Source: Sedimentisphaerales bacterium
Lineage (GTDB): Bacteria; Planctomycetota; Phycisphaerae; Sedimentisphaerales; SG8-4
DNA length: 21,956 bases
Reading direction: 5' to 3'
Assembly (NCBI GenBank): GCA_016932895.1
Contig: JAFGCA010000346.1
Span: 1-21,956 of the forward strand
In this document: in pieces, positions 1 to 6,510 of the stretch
How the letters are laid out: each line of letters opens with the position of its first letter
How positions within the stretch are numbered: the first letter of the stretch is position 1
Made by a program: the position numbers and the translations under genes
The notes under the pieces: generated by a model
The model's database searches: none
Told to the model about the DNA's origin: nothing
What the model saw: only the letters and a program-made list of their open reading frames with translations

Positions 1-966
1 AGCGGGCGGACCGGAAAGACGATTCCGTTCTCGAAATTCGACGACGGGGGCGACCTCGTGGAGACCGCCTACCTGATCCAGGGCATGCTGACGGTGCGGC
101 GGTACTTCGACGCCGAGGACGCGGTCGAGCGCGAGCTGCGCGAGACGATTACGCGTCTGTGGGAGCAGGTCGAATGGGACTGGTACCTGCGCAAGCCGGG
201 GAGCAAACGGCTGTACTGGCATTGGTCGCCCCGCTACGAATGGAGGATGAATCACGCCATCGGGGGGCACTTCAACGAGTGCATGATCACCTACCTGCTG
301 GCCATCGCCTCGCCAACGCACGGGATCGATCCGGCCTGCTATTACGAAGGCTGGGTCGGCCGCGACGACAGTGGATACGTCAACGGCAATTCCTACCACG
401 GGCACAAGCTCTGGGTCGGCTGGCCGATGGGCGGGCCGCTGTTCTTTACGCACTACTCCTTTCTCGGATTCGACCCGCGCGGCAAACGCGACCGGTACTG
501 CAACTACTTCGAGAACAGTCGCAACATCAGCCTGATCCACCAGGCCTACTGCGCCGCCAACCCGGGCGGGCACAAGGGATACAGCGCGCTGTGCTGGGGC
601 CTGACCGCCAGTGACACGCCGGGCGGATACCAGGCCCACGAACCCCGGCGCGACAACGGCACGATCACGCCCACAGCCGCGATCAGCGCGATGCCCTACG
701 TGCCCGAGGAGTCGATTGCGACCCTGAAACACTTCTATCACACCTACGGCCCGCGTCTCTGGGGACCGTTCGGCTTCCGCGATGCGTTCAATCTCGACAA
801 GGACTGGTTCGCCGAGAGCTACTTAGCCATCGACCAGGGGCCCATCGTGGTCATGATCGAGAACTACCGCACGGGCCTCTGCTGGCGCACCTTCATGGCC
901 AACCCGGAGATCGAGGACATGCTGCGGCGCATCGGCTGGCAAATGGATATACCCCCGGCGCCGTAA
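1..966 (+). CDS. Glucoamylase-like (PF10091/GH144-type) glucan hydrolase, 3' part
   Basis: The frame is open from base 1, so the gene starts upstream of the window; 321 codons are visible before TAA at 964-966. The protein is rich in aromatic and acidic residues typical of the (alpha/alpha)6-barrel 'putative glucoamylase' family PF10091. Recognisable blocks include FDDGGDLVETA, YWHWSPRYEW, HFNECMITYLLAIASPTHGI, GGPLFFTHYSFLGFDPRG, SALCWGLTASDTPGGY, DNGTITPTAAISAMPY and the C-terminal AIDQGPIVVMIENYRTG. Characterised relatives in GH144 are endo-beta-1,2-glucanases or sophorohydrolases, so hydrolysis of a beta-glucan is the likely role, but PF10091 also contains untested subgroups. No signal peptide can be judged because the N-terminus is missing. 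The run of conserved blocks and the normal C-terminal end suggest an intact gene. Family assignment is confident; exact substrate is not. Confidence 0.85.
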   Translation, partial: SGRTGKTIPFSKFDDGGDLVETAYLIQGMLTVRRYFDAEDAVERELRETITRLWEQVEWDWYLRKPGSKRLYWHWSPRYEWRMNHAIGGHFNECMITYLLAIASPTHGIDPACYYEGWVGRDDSGYVNGNSYHGHKLWVGWPMGGPLFFTHYSFLGFDPRGKRDRYCNYFENSRNISLIHQAYCAANPGGHKGYSALCWGLTASDTPGGYQAHEPRRDNGTITPTAAISAMPYVPEESIATLKHFYHTYGPRLWGPFGFRDAFNLDKDWFAESYLAIDQGPIVVMIENYRTGLCWRTFMANPEIEDMLRRIGWQMDIPPAP

Positions 967-994
967 AACGCATTAGAGAAAATCCTTGGGCATT

Positions 995-1120
995 TGTCAT
1001 CCTGAGCCGCAGGCGAAGGATCCGGGCTGCGGATGAGATTTACTCAGGCCCGCGTGCGAGATCCTTCACTCCGCTGCGCTGCGTTCAGAGCCTGCCCTGA
1101 GTGCGAGCGAAGGGCTGACA
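995..1120. repeat. Dispersed intergenic repeat (GTCATCCTGAG...GAAGGATC type)
   Basis: This non-coding stretch begins TGTCATCCTGAG and ends with TGACA, so its outer ends are inverted copies of TGTCA. Inside, CGAAGGATCC near 1014-1023 is mirrored by GATCCTTC at 1050-1057, and a second module (CCTGCCCTGAG...GCGAAGGG, 1091-1114) repeats the CTGAG...GAAGG pattern. Sequences of this style are common dispersed intergenic repeats in environmental bacterial genomes. It sits between two genes whose 3' ends face each other. Assignment rests on pattern recognition and the internal symmetry; copy number in this genome cannot be seen here. Confidence 0.5.
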
Positions 1121-1164
1121 TGCCGCGTACGAGTTTGTCACAATCCGTATGCCACTGGCACCGG

Positions 1165-1299
1165 TCACTCTTCGATGGTGATCTCCAGCTTGCCCTCGAT
1201 CACACCGGCGAGCGGACCGGTATCCTGCGTCATGATGACCGTGTATCGTCCCGGTCGAACGTCACGGCTCTCCCACGAGAGCCTGCCTTTGCCGCCTCA
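1165..1299 (-). other. In-frame continuation of the lipoprotein beyond TGA (recoding or nonsense mutation)
   Basis: After the TGA at 1299-1297 the frame stays open for 43 codons and stops at TGA 1167-1165. The extension (starting GGKGRLSWESRDVRPG, ending EGKLEITIEE) has GC-rich third positions like the upstream gene and looks like the last strands of a beta domain. The upstream part stops at EKIDYG, which is not a natural domain end. The full product would be 484 residues with the TGA at codon 441. Possible readings are UGA recoding (selenocysteine), a recent nonsense mutation (TGG to TGA is plausible, since an earlier stretch of the same protein reads VDYTWGKG), or a sequence error. Confidence 0.6.
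1266..1283 (-). promoter_or_regulatory. SECIS-like hairpin just downstream of the in-frame UGA
   Basis: On the minus strand the RNA reads GGCUCUC-GUGG-GAGAGCC: a perfect 7-bp stem with a 4-nt loop. The loop begins 20 nt after the UGA (1299-1297) and its first base is G. The general bacterial SECIS model places a small stem-loop with a G in the first two loop positions about 16-37 nt after the UGA, so geometry and loop base both fit. It lies in coding sequence, where GC-rich hairpins also arise by chance. Confidence 0.3.
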
Positions 1300-2619
1300 G
1301 CCATAGTCTATCTTCTCGGAGACGATTTCCTTGCCGTCGGGATCGAGGATGCGCACCGCCGGTGCGATATCGACGTGCTTACCTTCAGGCGGCGCCTTCG
1401 AGAAGCGGGTGTAGATTTCTCCGGCCTGTCCCTTGATCCGCGGCGACAGGCACACCGTCGTGCCCTTTGCATAAACCGACTTCTCCTCCACGTCGGAATG
1501 GTAGCGCTTGCTGTCGTCAACGGCCACCACCGCCAGCTCGGGCCCGCCCAGTTCCGCCGTGCCGCTCTGGTCCGGCTCGATCGCAACCTCGGGTCCTTCC
1601 TCAAGTCTGACCCGCCAGGTCGCCCCCTTGCCCCATGTGTAATCGACCACGGCGCCAGTGAGCCGGTAGGTCCCGGCCGGAAGCGACGTCTGTTGCTTGA
1701 AGATGCGAAAGTGAATGTCGGCTCCCTCGCCCCCGACAAGGGTCCCGCTGTTAAGCTTCACTTCCAGGTCCTTCTCTGCGGCCATGGCCACGGCCAGCTC
1801 GCCTCTGGGCGTCGCATCTTTCTCCAGGACGACGCGGACCGCGCCGTCCTTCTCGTGGCGGCCCTCTGCACTCAACCGATAGAACTCCTCGCCGATGCAC
1901 ACGAGCCGACTCAGGGTGGACCGGTAGTAGCTGCGGTCCTGGTCCCGACCGGTATTGAGCATGAACGAGCTGCGACCGTAGTCGGTGAACTCCCCGGAGA
2001 AGCCCTGGCAGAACAGCACCAGCGTCGCCGGCTGCCCGTCGATCTGCGTCGTGCCCTTGAGCACGCAGGCCGGACTCCACATGCACGAGAGCGATCCGTA
2101 GTTGTGCACCCGAAGCACCGCGCGGAACGGCACCAAACGACCGTCATCCTTGTGGACAAGGAAGTCCGGCGTGTAGAAGTCCGTCCAATTCGACGAAGCT
2201 CCCTTCTGGGGCAAAATCTTCTCGTCATCCGCGAGCTTGCCGTCGGCATTCAGATCGAAGTAGAAAGCCGCCGGCTTGCCGTCGCGCACCTCCAACGCCG
2301 ACCACTGGGCCGGTCCGAAGGCGGGATTGTATACCGCAGTGACGTCGCCGATCTCCTCTCGCACGGCCTGGATGAAAGACGTATCGTCCCCGCCCGATCG
2401 TCCGTATCCGTAGAACGCGTTGTAGGCCAGCTTGTTGTCGGCGGCCGTCAACCCTCTGTAGTGCACGTCGAAAGCGATCGTCTCGGGCAGCGGCTCGGAA
2501 ACGCCGGGCGTCGGCTCGCGGGCGCTTTCGGTCGGGGAAATCTTCTTGCACGACGGCAGCAGGACCAGCACTGCCCCCGCTCCCACCGCCAGGACCAGGA
2601 AAACCAGCAGCTTTCTCAT
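1297..2619 (-). CDS. Exported lipoprotein of unknown function ending at an in-frame TGA
   Basis: The chosen start is the ATG at 2619, with AGGA 7 nt upstream; an upstream in-frame ATG would add 15 residues before the signal peptide. The 440-residue product opens MRKLLVFLVLAV with a lipobox LPSC (lipidated Cys24), so it should be a membrane-anchored periplasmic lipoprotein. Residues 122-133 (DLNADGKLADDE) form a textbook EF-hand-type calcium loop. The rest looks like beta-rich domains, and I do not recognise a named family. The annotated frame ends at TGA 1299-1297, but the same frame continues with normal codon use to a second TGA at 1167-1165 (see separate entry). The long opposite-strand frame over this gene is a GC-rich shadow lacking any signal or family resemblance. 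Confidence 0.8.
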   Translation of the reverse strand: MRKLLVFLVLAVGAGAVLVLLPSCKKISPTESAREPTPGVSEPLPETIAFDVHYRGLTAADNKLAYNAFYGYGRSGGDDTSFIQAVREEIGDVTAVYNPAFGPAQWSALEVRDGKPAAFYFDLNADGKLADDEKILPQKGASSNWTDFYTPDFLVHKDDGRLVPFRAVLRVHNYGSLSCMWSPACVLKGTTQIDGQPATLVLFCQGFSGEFTDYGRSSFMLNTGRDQDRSYYRSTLSRLVCIGEEFYRLSAEGRHEKDGAVRVVLEKDATPRGELAVAMAAEKDLEVKLNSGTLVGGEGADIHFRIFKQQTSLPAGTYRLTGAVVDYTWGKGATWRVRLEEGPEVAIEPDQSGTAELGGPELAVVAVDDSKRYHSDVEEKSVYAKGTTVCLSPRIKGQAGEIYTRFSKAPPEGKHVDIAPAVRILDPDGKEIVSEKIDYG

Positions 2620-2693
2620 GGCCACATCCTCATTCAAGGCCGACCCCTGCGACAGCGAGCCCAAAGGACAACATCTACCACGCGTCCCGGTCC

Positions 2694-2721
2694 ACTATAC
2701 CAACCTGCCCCCGACACGCAA
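2694..2721 (-). promoter_or_regulatory. Sigma70-like promoter for the lipoprotein gene
   Basis: Reading the minus strand, TTGCGT (2721-2716) and TATAGT (2699-2694) are separated by 16 nt. This would start transcription near 2687, about 70 nt before the lipoprotein ATG at 2619. The same TTGCGT-16-TATA(G/C)T arrangement precedes the tail-collar gene at 16702-16729. Confidence 0.4.
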
Positions 2722-2860
2722 GACAAAACGCCGCTTCTCTTGCCGGCCCCGCCAGTTGTGGCCTGTGCGCGCCGCGCGTGCCCCTTTACCAGAGGGCCTG
2801 TCACTATGGGGTATCTCCGCCCCGGAGGAAAGATAGAAAACAATGAGGTCTTTGCAGCCC

Positions 2861-3124
2861 CTATCGCATCTTGAGGTATTCGGCGTAAAGATCTGCCGGC
2901 GCACAGGGCCGGCAGCCGAGGCAGCCGTGGAGGCGCTCGTGCCGGACTTCGTAGGTCTCCAGGAAGGGCTTGCTGTCCTCGGCCGCGTCCAACTCGAGTT
3001 GTGTGATGAACCCCTGCAAACACTCGCACGACCAGCAGGCCTCCATCGAGGCGGCCCGCTCCAGTTTATTCAGCAATCGCTGCGCCTCGTCCGGCGTCAA
3101 GGGTTCGCCTGCGCGTACACCCAT
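2861..3124 (-). CDS. Small cysteine-rich protein, two Cys clusters (possible metal site)
   Basis: The 87-residue product starts at ATG 3124, chosen because a GGGGG tract lies just upstream; an in-frame GTG at 3157 would add 11 residues. An N-terminal helical region (TPDEAQRLLNKLERA) is followed by two cysteine clusters, C30-x2-C33-x-C35 and C68-x2-C71-x2-C74, the second within HGCLGCRPCAPADLY. Six cysteines in two tight clusters suggest a structural zinc or other metal site rather than disulfides, as there is no signal peptide. I do not recognise a named family. It lies 117 nt downstream of the DUF4476-like lipoprotein on the same strand, so the two may be co-transcribed. Confidence 0.7.
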   Translation of the reverse strand: MGVRAGEPLTPDEAQRLLNKLERAASMEACWSCECLQGFITQLELDAAEDSKPFLETYEVRHERLHGCLGCRPCAPADLYAEYLKMR

Positions 3125-3241
3125 CTGCCACCCCCAATCGTACCGACGTGTTATCACCGAATCGCTCGTTCTCTCTCTTGTGCCGCCGAAGACTGTTCTC
3201 TGCGCGTATGTGTTTTACGTCGCGCCATGCGGTCGTGTTCA

Positions 3242-3652
3242 TCATTTTCGCGCGCTGACGGCGTCGAGGATTCTGCGTTTGTCGTTCTCGAAGGCCAATC
3301 GATCCAGGCGATCCAGCAACGCCGCCTCGGCGGCGGAGGTAAAACTCGGGTTTCTCACCAACGTCAAAAGCACATCGACCTTGGCGTTTTCAAACGACAG
3401 GTGCTTGAAAACGGCCTTGACCAGGTAGACCTGGGCCCCGCCGCTGAGCCCCTGGCGCCCGGCGATGCGTTCGTAGCCGCTCTTGCGGTCGTGATCGAAG
3501 GCGAGACGTCCCACCGCGTCAATCTCGCGTATCGTCGCGTCGTCGGGCTCGACCACCACGGGCCGAGGCGGCTCTTCATCGCTGGAAATGACGACGCATC
3601 CGCCCACCCAGGCCGCCACGGCCAAAGTCACGATCAACAGGTTTCGTACCAT
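3242..3652 (-). CDS. DUF4476-like lipoprotein
   Basis: Starts at ATG 3652 behind AAGGGAGG (short spacing to the ATG); the longer TTG-start version adds residues before an obvious signal peptide. The product is 136 residues: MVRNLLIVTLAVAAW, then lipobox VGGC with lipidated Cys19, then an acidic linker. The mature part has repeated helical segments with the pattern 'aF..d..k...v', for example VGRLAFDHDRKSGYE, FKHLSFENAKVDVL and LDRLAFENDKRRIL. This resembles DUF4476, a small periplasmic alpha-helical domain of unknown function found as two or three such motifs. It diverges from the Nudix gene at 3877. Confidence 0.75.
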   Translation of the reverse strand: MVRNLLIVTLAVAAWVGGCVVISSDEEPPRPVVVEPDDATIREIDAVGRLAFDHDRKSGYERIAGRQGLSGGAQVYLVKAVFKHLSFENAKVDVLLTLVRNPSFTSAAEAALLDRLDRLAFENDKRRILDAVSARK

Positions 3653-3876
3653 GATCCTCCCTTCCCACGTCAACGGGATTTCGTTTTGTGAATCGGTCCG
3701 CGTACCCTAACGGACCGTCGGGGGCACGTCAACACGCGGCCCATTCCTGCTCGATCCTTGCAATCCAGCGACAGATCGGTCACTCTACTAAGGCCGCGGT
3801 GCGAGCCGTGGTAACGATGACATGGAAAAGAACAAAAACGCCTGCACGCGTGCAGGACAAGAGAAGGACCACGTGC
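3653..3876. other. Divergent intergenic region with two dyads
   Basis: This region separates the minus-strand DUF4476-like gene from the plus-strand Nudix gene. It contains GGTCCG (3695-3700) and CGGACC (3711-3716), a 6-bp inverted repeat with a 10-nt loop, and a perfect 16-bp palindrome at 3841-3856 (listed separately). I see no convincing -35/-10 pair in either direction. Confidence 0.4.
3841..3856. promoter_or_regulatory. Perfect 16-bp palindrome upstream of the Nudix gene (operator-like)
   Basis: CCTGCACGCGTGCAGG is identical to its own reverse complement. It ends 7 nt before the AAGGA ribosome site and 20 nt before the ATG, so a bound dimeric regulator, or a hairpin in the mRNA, could block expression. 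Its function is inferred from symmetry and position only. Confidence 0.35.
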
Positions 3877-4497
3877 ATGGAGCCAAACTGGTTGACATGG
3901 GCCAAGCAATTGGCCGCCCTGGCCCAAAACGGCCTGACTTATTCCGAAAACGAATATGAGATCGAACGCTACGAGCAGATCCGCGAAATTGCCGCCGAGA
4001 TGATGTCGGCCGGCTCCGGACTCGACACCCGGACGCTGATCGAGCTTTTCTCCCGCGAACAGGGCTACGCCACGCCCAAGGTGGACGTGCGCGGCGCGGT
4101 TATCCGCGACGACAAGATCCTCCTGGTCAAAGAAAAGGTAGACGACGCCTGGACCCTGCCCGGCGGCTGGTCCGACCCGTGCCAGAGCCCGTCCGAGGCG
4201 GTGGCGCGCGAGGTCTGGGAAGAATCCGGTTTCGAGGTCCGCGTGACCAAGCTGGCGGCCGTCTACGATCGCGGCAAGCACCCGCACCTGCCCCCCATGC
4301 CCTTCCACGTCTACAAGCTCTTCTTCCTCTGTGAAATCACCGGCGGGGTCGCCACGGAAAGCCACGAAACCACCGGCGTCGACTTCTTCGCCGAGGACAA
4401 CATCCCGGAACTGTCCGGCTCGCGCACCCTGCCCTTCCAGATCGCCCGCATGTTCGAGCACCACCGCACCCCCGCCCTGCCCACTGATTTCGATTGA
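3877..4497 (+). CDS. Nudix hydrolase with N-terminal Nudix_N helical domain (ADP-ribose pyrophosphatase-like)
   Basis: The start is ATG 3877, with AAGGA at 3864-3868 (8-nt spacing). The 206-residue protein has an N-terminal helical region (about 4-62, WAKQLAALAQNGLTYSEN...YEIERYEQIREIAAEM) typical of PF12535. A Nudix fold follows from about 65, with the Nudix box at 97-119 (GWSDPCQSPSEAVAREVWEE then SGF). The core REVWEESG with metal-binding glutamates is intact, but the first conserved Glu of Gx5Ex7REUxEExGU is Gln103. Relatives hydrolyse ADP-ribose or related nucleoside diphosphate compounds in the cytoplasm. The protein is close to the usual length of the family and looks intact. Substrate is inferred from family resemblance. 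Confidence 0.9.
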   Translation: MEPNWLTWAKQLAALAQNGLTYSENEYEIERYEQIREIAAEMMSAGSGLDTRTLIELFSREQGYATPKVDVRGAVIRDDKILLVKEKVDDAWTLPGGWSDPCQSPSEAVAREVWEESGFEVRVTKLAAVYDRGKHPHLPPMPFHVYKLFFLCEITGGVATESHETTGVDFFAEDNIPELSGSRTLPFQIARMFEHHRTPALPTDFD

Positions 4498-4579
4498 TAC
4501 CAACGCACGTCGGGGCGCATTGTGGATTCGTAACCGACGGGCAGCCGCATAGACAGGCCAACTGGCCCTCACGCATAGC

Positions 4580-4861
4580 TCATCGGCCTCGCTCCTGGGA
4601 CCACTTGTCAAACATATGGCGGGCAAACATTTCAACCGTATCAATCTTGCTGTTCGTATCGCTTCTCTTCTGCGTAACCTTGTAATCAGGAACTACCCGA
4701 GTGCCTCCTTCGTTATCAGACCGCGCGACCGTAAAGAGGGCCGTTGAAATCTGAACCGTAAGCTGAGAATGAGGCAGCGAGACAACCACTACGTCGCCAT
4801 AATGCTGGTTTCCCTGGACAAACGATAGAGTTTCCTCTCCGATCGACTTCATCGCCTTTGC
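4580..4861 (-). pseudogene. C-terminal remnant of an S41 (tail-specific) protease
   Basis: On the minus strand about 93 codons ending in TGA (4582-4580) encode YAKAMKSIGEETLSFVQG, then GDVVVVSLPHSQLTVQISTA, then GGTRVVPDYKVTQK and DTVEMFARHMFDKW. The order (helix, sheet with SLP.S.L.VQIS, then G..V.PD..V and a terminal helix) matches the end of peptidase family S41. The catalytic Ser/Lys region and everything upstream are absent. Instead, the frame runs back into an out-of-frame copy of the CcbP-like fragment. It is best read as the stump of a gene deleted by recombination. Confidence 0.6.
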
Positions 4862-5033
4862 GTAAAGGCGAGATAGCCCTTTCGCTGATAAACGTGGCGG
4901 CAAATGGGAAATACAGCGTGTCTTTGAGGTAGTAATACCACCCCAGCGACTGTTCTTCCGGGCCATAGGCATCAACGATGATTTCCTCCGCGATGCGATG
5001 CTCGCGCTCGGCGTTCTTCTCGGCCTTAGCCAT
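4845..5033 (-). pseudogene. N-terminal remnant of a CcbP-like calcium-binding protein
   Basis: Starting at ATG 5033, about 63 codons encode MAKAEKNAEREHRIAEEIIV, then DAYGPEEQSLGWYYYLKD and FPFAATFISERAISPLRKGDEV. This resembles the start of the calcium-binding CcbP family (PF11535), which normally continues with a beta segment and an acidic C-terminus. Here the frame drifts into unrelated sequence right after KGDEV, where the S41 protease tail begins in another frame. The ATG has its own upstream GGCAGGAACAGG and lies 39 nt after the preceding gene, so a truncated peptide could still be made. Confidence 0.6.
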
Positions 5034-5072
5034 CCTGTTCCTGCCTTTCGAGGCGGCTGCCAACGCTGCTCC

Positions 5073-6272
5073 TCACGCGTCCGAGTGAGGCCGTCCGTGA
5101 CTGCTGAGCACGTATGAGAAAGGGATCGCAATCAGATCGCCGACGACATAGGTCGCAAAGATCACCGCTGTCACAACGGCGTAGCTTGGAAAGCGGCCTG
5201 ACAGGAGCAATGGAACGACAGCCCCGATGAACCACGCCAGCTTGTAGCACAACTGGAGAAGCAGGACGGGGACAAACTTGAGGGGCTCTCGCAATCCGAA
5301 GACAGAAAGGACCCCGAAGGCCAGATACACACTCCCGACGATGCTCAGCGCAATCGGCTCGTCTCCCGGCCATCGAACCGCCCCCCTCATCTTGTCGGGC
5401 ATCGTGAGAATAGCCAGTCCAAACCCGCCTGCCCCAAGGATCGTGTACCCGTACATGAACCGCAGCCAGCCCCATCGAATTTTCGTTACCTCTGTCATGT
5501 GCAAGCCCTCACCATTCACTGTAGTCTCGATCTTCTTCCCGAGGTCCTGATACGAGGGTGTCGATGCAAAGGAATCCGTAGCGGCATCCAGAACAAGCAA
5601 GAATCCATCTTGCTTAAACTCCTTGAAGACAAGAGTGCGAGGGCCAGGCGGCGAATCATCGGTGATCGTTGAAAACCGCACCGGCTCTCGCTGCCTCATG
5701 ATCTCGCGTGTTTCCGAAAGCAACGTCTGTTCGTGCATGCTTGTGGGGCAATCCTGCCATAGAAGCCACAACTTCTCGCCGTTTGGCAGCAGCTTTGAAT
5801 CGACAAGATGCGTGCCGTTCGCGGCTCCTGGCCATTTGTCATCTGGCAGCTCTTGGCCCGAGAATAGAATTGAAACGATAATTGAGTGTCCTGGTGATGG
5901 TGGATCAATCCAAGTTACCTTCTTATCTTCGGTGGGTTGACGTTTCCATTTCCGGAGTTCGCTTGCCGGAAATGCGAACTGCACCGGAGTGACCACCCGT
6001 AATCCAGTATGCTTGGCACGTATCCACCTACTCTGGTGGCGTGAACCTCCCATGGCAGTAACTGCAGCAGCTTCTTTGCCTGCGAACTCGCTGGTAAGCC
6101 CTGCATTGCACTCTCCTGACTCGTGCAAGCTGACCTTGAAGTCCGCGCCACGTTCTCGCACACTTGCATAGACATCACTTTTCCCAGTGGGGCTCCAAAT
6201 ACGAAGAGTCGCAGAGTTTGGCCCCTCAGCATTTCCAACGGCTAATCGCACAACAAGATTAGTTAACGCCAC
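5073..6272 (-). CDS. Two-part protein: uncharacterised soluble domain fused to 4-TM membrane domain
   Basis: The start is GTG 6272, with AAGGA 9 nt upstream; the product is 399 residues. Residues 1-255 are soluble, with the block VYASVRERGADFKVSLHESG and AGLTSEFAG. This resembles a widespread uncharacterised family with 'DvYv..R...gd.KvSLHeSG' patterns. Residues 268-390 hold four membrane helices (about 268-290, 307-327, 331-355 and 364-388) and match a compact 4-TM family type (FVPVLLLQLCYKLAWFIG, TYVVGDLIAIPFSYVL). An internal ATG at 5498 (residue 259) has a good GTGAGGG site 7 nt upstream, so the membrane part may also be made alone, or two formerly separate genes were joined in frame. GC content is visibly lower than in flanking genes. 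Confidence 0.7.
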   Translation of the reverse strand: MALTNLVVRLAVGNAEGPNSATLRIWSPTGKSDVYASVRERGADFKVSLHESGECNAGLTSEFAGKEAAAVTAMGGSRHQSRWIRAKHTGLRVVTPVQFAFPASELRKWKRQPTEDKKVTWIDPPSPGHSIIVSILFSGQELPDDKWPGAANGTHLVDSKLLPNGEKLWLLWQDCPTSMHEQTLLSETREIMRQREPVRFSTITDDSPPGPRTLVFKEFKQDGFLLVLDAATDSFASTPSYQDLGKKIETTVNGEGLHMTEVTKIRWGWLRFMYGYTILGAGGFGLAILTMPDKMRGAVRWPGDEPIALSIVGSVYLAFGVLSVFGLREPLKFVPVLLLQLCYKLAWFIGAVVPLLLSGRFPSYAVVTAVIFATYVVGDLIAIPFSYVLSSHGRPHSDA

Positions 6273-6285
6273 TGCTTTGATTCCT

Positions 6286-6438
6286 TCAATTTACTTTAGC
6301 AATTAGACTAATCCGCATAAGATGCGGGGTTCTGATTTCCTGTTGGCATAACAAGCCAGCGGCGCGTGGCGATGCCGGTCTAAGCCGTTTACCTGCCGTT
6401 GGTTGCGTTGCATCTCGCGGTTTATCACGGCGTTTCAT
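6286..6438 (-). CDS. Possible 50-residue leader ORF
   Basis: ATG 6438 is preceded by GGGAG at 6-nt spacing and lies just after a promoter-like sequence (6481-6510). Its TGA (6288-6286) overlaps the ribosome site of the GTG-initiated gene at 6272, so the two could be translationally coupled. The peptide is basic (MKRRDKPRDATQPTAGKRLR...) with no recognisable domain, and it spans the dyads and the attC-like sequence. It may be a chance frame. Confidence 0.25.
   Translation of the reverse strand: MKRRDKPRDATQPTAGKRLRPASPRAAGLLCQQEIRTPHLMRISLIAKVN
6302..6327. promoter_or_regulatory. Two abutting dyads upstream of the 6272 gene
   Basis: ATTAGACTAAT (6302-6312) is an 11-bp dyad around one central base. 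It is immediately followed by CCGCAT-AAG-ATGCGG (6313-6327), a 6-bp inverted repeat with a 3-nt loop. Together they lie 30-55 nt upstream of the GTG start and could be operators or a leader structure. Confidence 0.3.
6345..6414 (-). other. attC-like imperfect inverted repeat (weak)
   Basis: On the minus strand a 70-nt stretch begins GATGCAACGCAACCAACGGC and ends GCCGCTGGCTTGTTATGCC. The ends pair with one A-C mismatch, one extra unpaired base and a poorly paired outer part. The right end carries GTTATGC, close to the integron core type GTTRRRY. The left core is a poor match to RYYYAAC. It could be a degenerate integron recombination site or just an imperfect palindrome. Confidence 0.2.
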
Positions 6439-6480
6439 GCGGTACTCCCACCATTCGGTTCCCTGTCGCTGTCGGGGAAG

Positions 6481-6510
6481 AGGATAGCAGGGTTGGTCGA
6501 GAGAAGTCAA
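6481..6510 (-). promoter_or_regulatory. Sigma70-like promoter
   Basis: On the minus strand TTGACT (6510-6505) and TATCCT (6486-6481) are 18 nt apart. Transcription would begin near 6474 and run through the small ORF, the dyads and then the 6272 gene, giving a leader of about 200 nt. Confidence 0.4.

Noticed and set aside
1033..2874. 613-codon plus-strand open frame
   Set aside because: It overlaps the minus-strand lipoprotein with signal peptide, lipobox and EF-hand loop, and has no recognisable protein character; GC-rich shadow.
3670..4644. 324-codon minus-strand frame over the Nudix gene
   Set aside because: The plus-strand product has a clear Nudix box and ribosome site; the minus frame is its shadow.
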